This document shows positions 59,554 to 64,000 of a stretch of DNA of 64,000 bases, piece by piece; the first letter of the stretch is position 1, and each line of letters starts with the position of its first letter. The DNA is from Terrimesophilobacter sp044464485 (GTDB taxonomy: Bacteria > Actinomycetota > Actinomycetes > Actinomycetales > Microbacteriaceae). The notes under the pieces were generated by a model, which saw only the letters and a program-made list of their open reading frames with translations, had not been told where the DNA came from and did not search any database. Made by a program: the position numbers and the translations under genes. The DNA lies in NCBI GenBank assembly GCA_044464485.1, contig JBIQLG010000002.1, positions 234,416 to 298,415 on the forward strand, written 5' to 3'.

Positions 59554-59997
59554 CTATCGGACGACAAACATTCGGATGCACACCTGCTGATCCTCGTCGC
59601 GCGCGATCCCAACGAACTGGGTTTCGGCAAGCCAACGGTGCCCGGGAGCATCGGTCTGGAAGACTGGAGCAGTGCGGTAGTAGTACTCACTCTCGTCGAC
59701 ATGCTCACCCGCCGTCATGCGCGCTTCGACTTCAGGGGTAGCGCGGAAGTAACCGCGATTGAGGATGTCGATGACGCTGCCATCGTCTGCGCGCAGCAGA
59801 TATCGCGCATCGAGTTGAACCGTTTCGCCGCGCTGCACCGACCAGTCGCCACCGCCTGCGATCACCTCGCCGTTAAGCAGGGGCCCGGCAAATGTGCCAC
59901 CGGTGATCGGGGTGAACCAGAGTTCCTCGTCGGCGCCACGGCCGATATGCCAGCCTTCGTCGATACTCACGCGAAGTTCAAACGCAAATTCAAGCAC
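59554..59997 (-). CDS. DUF3237 family protein
   Basis: About 147 residues, mostly beta strands: LEFAFELRVSI, ITGGTFAGPLLNGEVIAGGGDWSV and DARYLLRADDGSVIDILNRGYFRA match DUF3237. No enzymatic role is known. AAAGGAG lies directly after tRNA-Ser, but the nearest in-frame start is GTG at 59997, 24 bases on, so the start is uncertain. The gene probably shares the tRNA-Ser transcript. 59396-59553 downstream holds no gene. Confidence 0.78.
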   Translation of the reverse strand: MLEFAFELRVSIDEGWHIGRGADEELWFTPITGGTFAGPLLNGEVIAGGGDWSVQRGETVQLDARYLLRADDGSVIDILNRGYFRATPEVEARMTAGEHVDESEYYYRTAPVFQTDAPGHRWLAETQFVGIARDEDQQVCIRMFVVR

Positions 59998-60029
59998 GGG
60001 GTACGCGATGTCGGTCCTGCGAACTCCTT

Positions 60030-60119
60030 TGGCGGTACCGGTGGGATTTGAACCCACGGTGGGCGTTAACCCACACAACTTTTCGAGAGTTGCACCTTCG
60101 GCCGCTCGGACACGGTACC
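60030..60119 (-). tRNA. tRNA-Ser (CGA)
   Basis: A class II tRNA with a long variable arm, anticodon CGA in the loop CTCGAAA, acceptor GGTACCG/CGGTACC, discriminator G and an encoded CCA (60030-60032). Confidence 0.95.
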
Positions 60120-60204
60120 GGGGACGAGTTTAGTACAACCGGCAAGTCCGCTTCGACCCGGGCAATCAGGCCGCACACTGCTCGGCCAGTGACACCAGCC
60201 CCCG

Positions 60205-60210
60205 TAGTCT
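60205..60210 (+). promoter_or_regulatory. leaderless -10 box of radA
   Basis: TAGTCT, six bases, then ATG at 60217. Confidence 0.55.
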
Positions 60211-60216
60211 GTAACC

Positions 60217-61572
60217 ATGGCCCGACCCGCGACCGATTACCGCTGCACCGAATGCGGCTGGACATCCGTCAAATGGGTTGGTCGCTGCGGCGAATGCCAG
60301 GCCTGGGGAACCGTGGTCGATACGGCCGAAGCCTCCGGCATCCTGCGGTCAGTAAAGCCCGTGCGCATAGCCGACGACCGCGCCGCACGACCCATCACCG
60401 AAATCGGGGCAGCGGATGTCGCCCACTGGCCGAGCGGGATCGGCGAATTTGATCGCGTGCTGGGCGGCGGTATCGTGCCCGGTTCCACCGTGCTGCTGAG
60501 CGGTGAACCCGGCGTGGGAAAGTCGACCCTTCTGCTCGAGGTCGCGAGCCGAGCTGCTCACACCGGTGCCCGCGTGCTCTACATCACCGCCGAAGAATCG
60601 GCGAGCCAGGTGCGTCTCCGCGCGCAGCGCACGGGCGGTCTGAACGACAACCTGTACCTCGCCGCCGAAACCGACCTTGCCACCGTGCTCGGCCACATCG
60701 ACGCGGTCAAACCGCAGTTGCTCATTGTCGACTCCGTGCAGACGGTGTCCAGTTCGCTCAGCGGAGGTCTCGCCGGCGGCCCGTCTCAGGTGCGCGAAGT
60801 AGCGGCAACGCTCATCCGGGTTTCCAAAGATCGAAACCTGCCCGTGCTGCTCGTCGGCCACGTCACGAAAGACGGCTCCATCGCGGGTCCGCGTCTGCTC
60901 GAACACCTCGTGGATGTCGTGTGCCACTTCGAAGGCGACCGGCAGACCGCGCTGCGCTTCATCCGCGCGCAGAAGAACCGTTTCGGCCCCACCGATGAAG
61001 TCGGCTGCTTTGAGATGACCGGGGGCGGCATTGCCGAAGTGGCCGACCCCAGCGGGCTCTTCCTCAGCCGCAGCAAACAGTCGGTGAGCGGCACGTGCGT
61101 CATGATCGCAGTGGAAGGCAGGCGTTCCCTGCCCGTGGAAGTTCAGGCGCTCATCGTGCCCACCAAGGCGCCCCAGCCACGGCGCGTCGTCAACGGAGTG
61201 GATTCTTCACGCGTCGCCATGGTTCTCGCGGTACTGGAACGACGCGCCGACATCAAGTTCAGCGAATGCGACGTCTATGTCTCGACCGTCGGCGGCATCC
61301 GCGTCACCGAACCGGGTGCGGATCTCGCAATCGCACTGGCTCTTGCGAGCGCTCACCGGGATCAAGCACTGCCCACCGCAGTCGCCGCCATCGGTGAGAT
61401 CAGTCTCGCGGGGGAGATTCGCCCCGTCTCCAACGCACAGCAACGGATCGCCGAGGCGAGGCGACTCGGATTCGGGACCGTGCTGGATGCCTCAGCTGGC
61501 CAGCTCCGTAACGCCCTCGACATCGCGCTGCCTCCCACATCACCCCGCGAAGCGGAGGCTCCGAGATTCTAG
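60217..61572 (+). CDS. radA: DNA repair protein RadA
   Basis: A 451-residue RecA-like branch-migration protein: C4 zinc finger (Cys10, Cys13, Cys24, Cys27), Walker A GEPGVGKST (residues 96-104), the RadA-specific KNRFG motif and a C-terminal Lon-like domain (VSTVGGIRVTEPGADLAIALALASA). It processes recombination intermediates. Confidence 0.97.
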   Translation: MARPATDYRCTECGWTSVKWVGRCGECQAWGTVVDTAEASGILRSVKPVRIADDRAARPITEIGAADVAHWPSGIGEFDRVLGGGIVPGSTVLLSGEPGVGKSTLLLEVASRAAHTGARVLYITAEESASQVRLRAQRTGGLNDNLYLAAETDLATVLGHIDAVKPQLLIVDSVQTVSSSLSGGLAGGPSQVREVAATLIRVSKDRNLPVLLVGHVTKDGSIAGPRLLEHLVDVVCHFEGDRQTALRFIRAQKNRFGPTDEVGCFEMTGGGIAEVADPSGLFLSRSKQSVSGTCVMIAVEGRRSLPVEVQALIVPTKAPQPRRVVNGVDSSRVAMVLAVLERRADIKFSECDVYVSTVGGIRVTEPGADLAIALALASAHRDQALPTAVAAIGEISLAGEIRPVSNAQQRIAEARRLGFGTVLDASAGQLRNALDIALPPTSPREAEAPRF

Positions 61573-61596
61573 AACTCCTCCCTTCGAGACAGCCCT

Positions 61597-61652
61597 CCGG
61601 GCTTCCTCAGGGAGCGGAAGGGCACCGGGCTTCCTCAGGGAGCGGAAGGGCA
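61597..61652. repeat. 28-bp perfect direct repeat, two copies
   Basis: Two identical head-to-tail copies beginning at 61597 and 61625 (ccgggcttcctcagggag and onward) lie between the convergent radA and the secreted-protein gene. The unit itself contains an imperfect hairpin (CTTCCTC/GAGCGGAAG), so it may act as terminator. Confidence 0.8.
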
Positions 61653-61680
61653 CCAAGGCTCCACAGACAGTCGCGCGCCC

Positions 61681-62286
61681 TCAGTTCAGGATAAATTGCA
61701 CGTCGTTGGACTTGATGTCCCCGAGTGTGATGATGAGGTGGTAACTCGCCCCGCCCGCCGGCACAGGATCGCGGGCGTCACCGCAGGTGCTCGGAGACGA
61801 TCGCGTGCGGTCCCAGGTGACCGGCGCAAAGGATTTGGACTGGTTCGGTTGAAGCACGACCGGCAAATCAACCGCCTCAGACTGGCAATCCCGCGAATCC
61901 CAGTATTTCTCCGAACCACTGGTAATCGCGTAGTCCTGTTGGGTAGTCCCCGCATTGATGGTGCAGGCGACCGCGCCGTTATTCTTCATCGACAAGGTCA
62001 TCACCGGATTCTCACCCGCGTCATACGAATTCTTGTCGGTGGCCGCCGTGATCTCCACGGTGCCTGCCGCACACGGCGTCGAAGCATCGTGCGGAGCACT
62101 CGTCACCGTCGGGTTCGGAGTTTTCGTCGAGTTGGCGCCGGAAGGTTCGGTGGGGGAACCCTTGGGTTGAAAAAGCAACAGAAGCACAATGACGATCACG
62201 GCGAGCAACGCAAGGCCCACGACGATGCGCCGTCGCCAGTACACGCTGCTCGGCTGGGGGCCGACGGGGTTGCGAAACGTCGACAT
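61681..62286 (-). CDS. membrane-anchored extracytoplasmic protein with beta-sandwich-like domain
   Basis: A 201-residue protein with an N-terminal transmembrane helix (about 20-40, RIVVGLALLAVIVIVLLLLF), a Pro/Ser/Thr-rich linker and an outer domain (TDKNSYDAGENPVMTLSMKNNGAVACTINAGT) reminiscent of DUF4232-like or CARDB sandwich domains. Two or more cysteines may form disulfides. TACCCT seven bases before the ATG suggests leaderless transcription. Function unknown. Confidence 0.72.
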   Translation of the reverse strand: MSTFRNPVGPQPSSVYWRRRIVVGLALLAVIVIVLLLLFQPKGSPTEPSGANSTKTPNPTVTSAPHDASTPCAAGTVEITAATDKNSYDAGENPVMTLSMKNNGAVACTINAGTTQQDYAITSGSEKYWDSRDCQSEAVDLPVVLQPNQSKSFAPVTWDRTRSSPSTCGDARDPVPAGGASYHLIITLGDIKSNDVQFILN

Positions 62287-62293
62287 GCTAACA

Positions 62294-62299
62294 AGGGTA
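62294..62299 (-). promoter_or_regulatory. leaderless -10 box of outer-domain protein gene
   Basis: TACCCT on the minus strand, seven bases, then ATG at 62286. Confidence 0.45.
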
Positions 62300-62349
62300 G
62301 ACGGGCGGATGCGGGAACCGTCATCCGTTGTCGGCGTGCCGTTAGTTGT

Positions 62350-62859
62350 TCAGCGAGGTTCCAGAAACTTAATCATTCGGGTATTGCCGAGAGTGTTCGG
62401 TTTCACCCGGGCAAGGTCAAGGAACTCTGCCACACCTTCGTCAGGGGAACGCACGAGTTCGGCATACACGCTCGGATCCAAATCGTCCTCCGTCATCCGC
62501 TCGAAACCGTTGCGTTCGAAAAAGTCCACCTCGAAGGTGAGGCAAAACAGACGGCTGAGGCCGAGCGCACGGGCATCCGCTTCAAGTTGCGCTATGAGCG
62601 CGTGGCCGACGCCTTTGCGCAACCACTGCGGCGCCACCGCGAGGGTTCGAATCTCCGCAACGTCCTCCCACATCACGTGGAGGGCTCCGCAGCCGATCGG
62701 CGCGCCGTCAGGGCCTTCCGCTACCCGAAACTCTTGAATCGCCTCAAAATACACGACCGTTTCTTTGCCCAAAAGAATGCGCCGCTGCACGAGCGGTTCG
62801 ACGAGGTCACGGATGAACCAAACATCGCTCGTACGTGCCGCGCGCACCGGATAGTTCAT
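62350..62859 (-). CDS. GNAT acetyltransferase, probable amino-acid N-acetyltransferase
   Basis: A 169-residue GNAT protein: acetyl-CoA loop VAPQWLRKGVGHALIAQLEADAR, EIRTLAV strand and LFCLTFEVDFFERNGFERM. This arrangement matches the short actinobacterial N-acetylglutamate synthase (ArgA-like) that starts arginine synthesis. TAGGAT six bases before the ATG. No other arg genes are nearby, so the substrate is inferred from similarity only. Confidence 0.82.
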   Translation of the reverse strand: MNYPVRAARTSDVWFIRDLVEPLVQRRILLGKETVVYFEAIQEFRVAEGPDGAPIGCGALHVMWEDVAEIRTLAVAPQWLRKGVGHALIAQLEADARALGLSRLFCLTFEVDFFERNGFERMTEDDLDPSVYAELVRSPDEGVAEFLDLARVKPNTLGNTRMIKFLEPR

Positions 62860-62865
62860 GGCACG

Positions 62866-62871
62866 ATCCTA
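62866..62871 (-). promoter_or_regulatory. leaderless -10 box of GNAT gene
   Basis: TAGGAT on the minus strand, six bases, then ATG at 62859. Confidence 0.55.
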
Positions 62872-62977
62872 TCGACCACGCAGGTACGGCCCGCGCCGTG
62901 TTACAGCTCGCCCCTTCGGACGCGCTACTTCGCGACGAATCCGGTTGCCAGGACGGCAACCGGCGCTGGCGCCGTCG

Positions 62978-63001
62978 GCGAGGGCCAGAAATGGCCCTCG
63001 C
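62978..63001 (-). terminator. hairpin terminator after clpC
   Basis: A perfect 10-bp stem GCGAGGGCCA/TGGCCCTCGC with a 4-base loop starts two bases after the clpC stop. There is no T tract on either strand. Confidence 0.6.
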
Positions 63002-63002
63002 T

Positions 63003-64000
63003 TCATGACGAAGTGCGCGCCGCCGCCTCGAGCTCGTCGATCTTCTCGCGGCCGAGCTGACGGGTCGTCGTGAACACGAACTCGCTGTCGACGAAGTCGA
63101 CGCTCACGTGGTCGCCCGCGTTCAGCTCTCCCTGAAGGATGCGCTCGCTCAACCGGTCCTCGACCTCGCGCTGCATGGCGCGACGCAGCGGCCGTGCACC
63201 CAGCGCCGGGTCGAATCCGATGTCGATGAGCCGCTCCTTGGCCGCCTCGGTGAGGTCGACGGTGAGGTCGCGGTCCAGCATCCGCTCGGCGAGGCGCTTC
63301 GTGAAGAGCCCGACGATCTGCAGAAGCTCCGGCTTGCTGAGCTGCGGGAACACGATGGTCTCGTCCACGCGGTTCAGGAACTCGGGCTTGAAGTGCTTCT
63401 TGAGCTCCTCGACGACCTTGCCGCGCATGCGCTCGTATGTTGTCGCCGTGTCGCCTTCCACCTGGAAGCCGACCGGGCCCGCCGTGATGTCCTTCGTTCC
63501 GAGGTTCGTGGTCATGATGATGACGGTGTTCTTGAAATCGACGACGCGGCCCTGACCATCCGTCAGCCGGCCCTCTTCCAGGATCTGGAGCAGCGAGTTG
63601 AAGATATCCGGGTGCGCCTTCTCGATCTCGTCGAAGAGCACGACGCTGAACGGCTTGCGGCGCACCTTCTCGGTGAGCTGGCCGCCCTCCTCGAAGCCGA
63701 CGAACCCGGGAGGGGCTCCGAACAGCCGCGAGACGGTGTGCTTCTCGCCGTACTCGCTCATGTCGAGCGAGATGAGCGCGTTCTCGTCGTCGAACAGGAA
63801 CTCGGCGAGCGCCTTGGCGAGCTCGGTCTTTCCGACACCGGTCGGGCCGGCGAAAATGAACGAACCGGATGGACGCCTCGGGTCCTTCAGGCCCGCACGC
63901 GTGCGGCGGATGGTCTTGGCGAGCACTGATACGGCCTCTTCCTGACCGATGACGCGCTCGTGCAGCGCCTTCTCCATGAAGACGAGACGCGCGGTCTCCT
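63003..64000 (-). CDS. clpC: ATP-dependent Clp protease ATP-binding subunit ClpC, 5' part outside window
   Basis: The C-terminal 331 residues: the second AAA+ module with Walker A FAGPTGVGKTELAKAL, Walker B SVVLFDEIEKAH, sensor 1 VIIMTTNLG and the D2-small domain with GARPLRRAMQREVEDRL. It unfolds substrates for ClpP. The ATG at 63977 is internal; the open frame continues past the window edge. Confidence 0.93.
   Translation of the reverse strand, partial: ETARLVFMEKALHERVIGQEEAVSVLAKTIRRTRAGLKDPRRPSGSFIFAGPTGVGKTELAKALAEFLFDDENALISLDMSEYGEKHTVSRLFGAPPGFVGFEEGGQLTEKVRRKPFSVVLFDEIEKAHPDIFNSLLQILEEGRLTDGQGRVVDFKNTVIIMTTNLGTKDITAGPVGFQVEGDTATTYERMRGKVVEELKKHFKPEFLNRVDETIVFPQLSKPELLQIVGLFTKRLAERMLDRDLTVDLTEAAKERLIDIGFDPALGARPLRRAMQREVEDRLSERILQGELNAGDHVSVDFVDSEFVFTTTRQLGREKIDELEAAARTSS

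Overview
The window is about 64 kb of high-GC chromosome from an actinobacterium, most likely a member of the Microbacteriaceae (order Micrococcales). This rests on menaquinone rather than ubiquinone genes, an actinobacterial bS22-type ribosomal peptide, DUF4229 and DUF7218 proteins, ResB/CcsB-type cytochrome c maturation, ClpC, an archaeal-type AspRS, abundant GTG/TTG starts and many leaderless transcripts. The genus cannot be told from the sequence alone. A 100-N scaffold gap sits at 5400-5499.

Layout. 1-4.7 kb is a small catabolic island: an HMG-CoA-lyase-like protein, a GntR/FCD regulator, an isochorismatase-type amidase, an alpha/beta hydrolase of the pseudooxynicotine-hydrolase type and a flavin monooxygenase. 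4.9-8.9 kb holds an iron-permease-like protein, a DUF7218 protein cut by the gap, an M23 peptidase, a tocopherol-cyclase-like protein and topoisomerase IB. 9.1-10.8 kb is a HipBA toxin-antitoxin pair. 10.8-19.3 kb carries a patatin-like lipase, four small or regulatory genes, three tRNAs (Thr, Met, Tyr), a second M23 peptidase, an inositol monophosphatase, a LacI regulator, a lytic transglycosylase, YajQ and cardiolipin synthase.

19.3-37.1 kb is the respiratory core: a ferredoxin/adrenodoxin-type reductase, polyprenyl diphosphate synthase, menG, menF, menD, menA, menE, menB and menC, then the ccsB-resB-ccdA-tlpA cytochrome c maturation operon. Together these supply quinone and haem-protein assembly for the electron transport chain. 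A ppk2 gene lies inside the block. menH and the DHNA-CoA thioesterase are not in the window.

37.1-52.8 kb is housekeeping: archaeal-type aspS, small conserved genes around bS22, a KtrAB potassium uptake pair with a divergent ArsR regulator, proC, a cation diffusion facilitator, a glutamine amidotransferase, tadA, upp, a winged-helix regulator, a PrmC-like methyltransferase, pseudouridine breakdown (kinase and psuG), a class V aminotransferase and a NUDIX hydrolase. 53-64 kb has an EmrB-type multidrug transporter, a large Asp-box beta-propeller lipoprotein, tRNA-Arg, a BrkB-type membrane protein, tRNA-Ser, radA, a GNAT acetyltransferase and the 3' part of clpC.

The most useful cross-cutting observation is a recurring promoter-start geometry: a TANNNT -10 box followed by six (rarely seven) bases and then directly by ATG or GTG. 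It occurs at about 20 sites, predicts leaderless mRNAs, fixes several start codons, and exposes at least two unannotated small ORFs (46399-46503 and 43516-43542). No CRISPR array, prophage or insertion sequence was seen.
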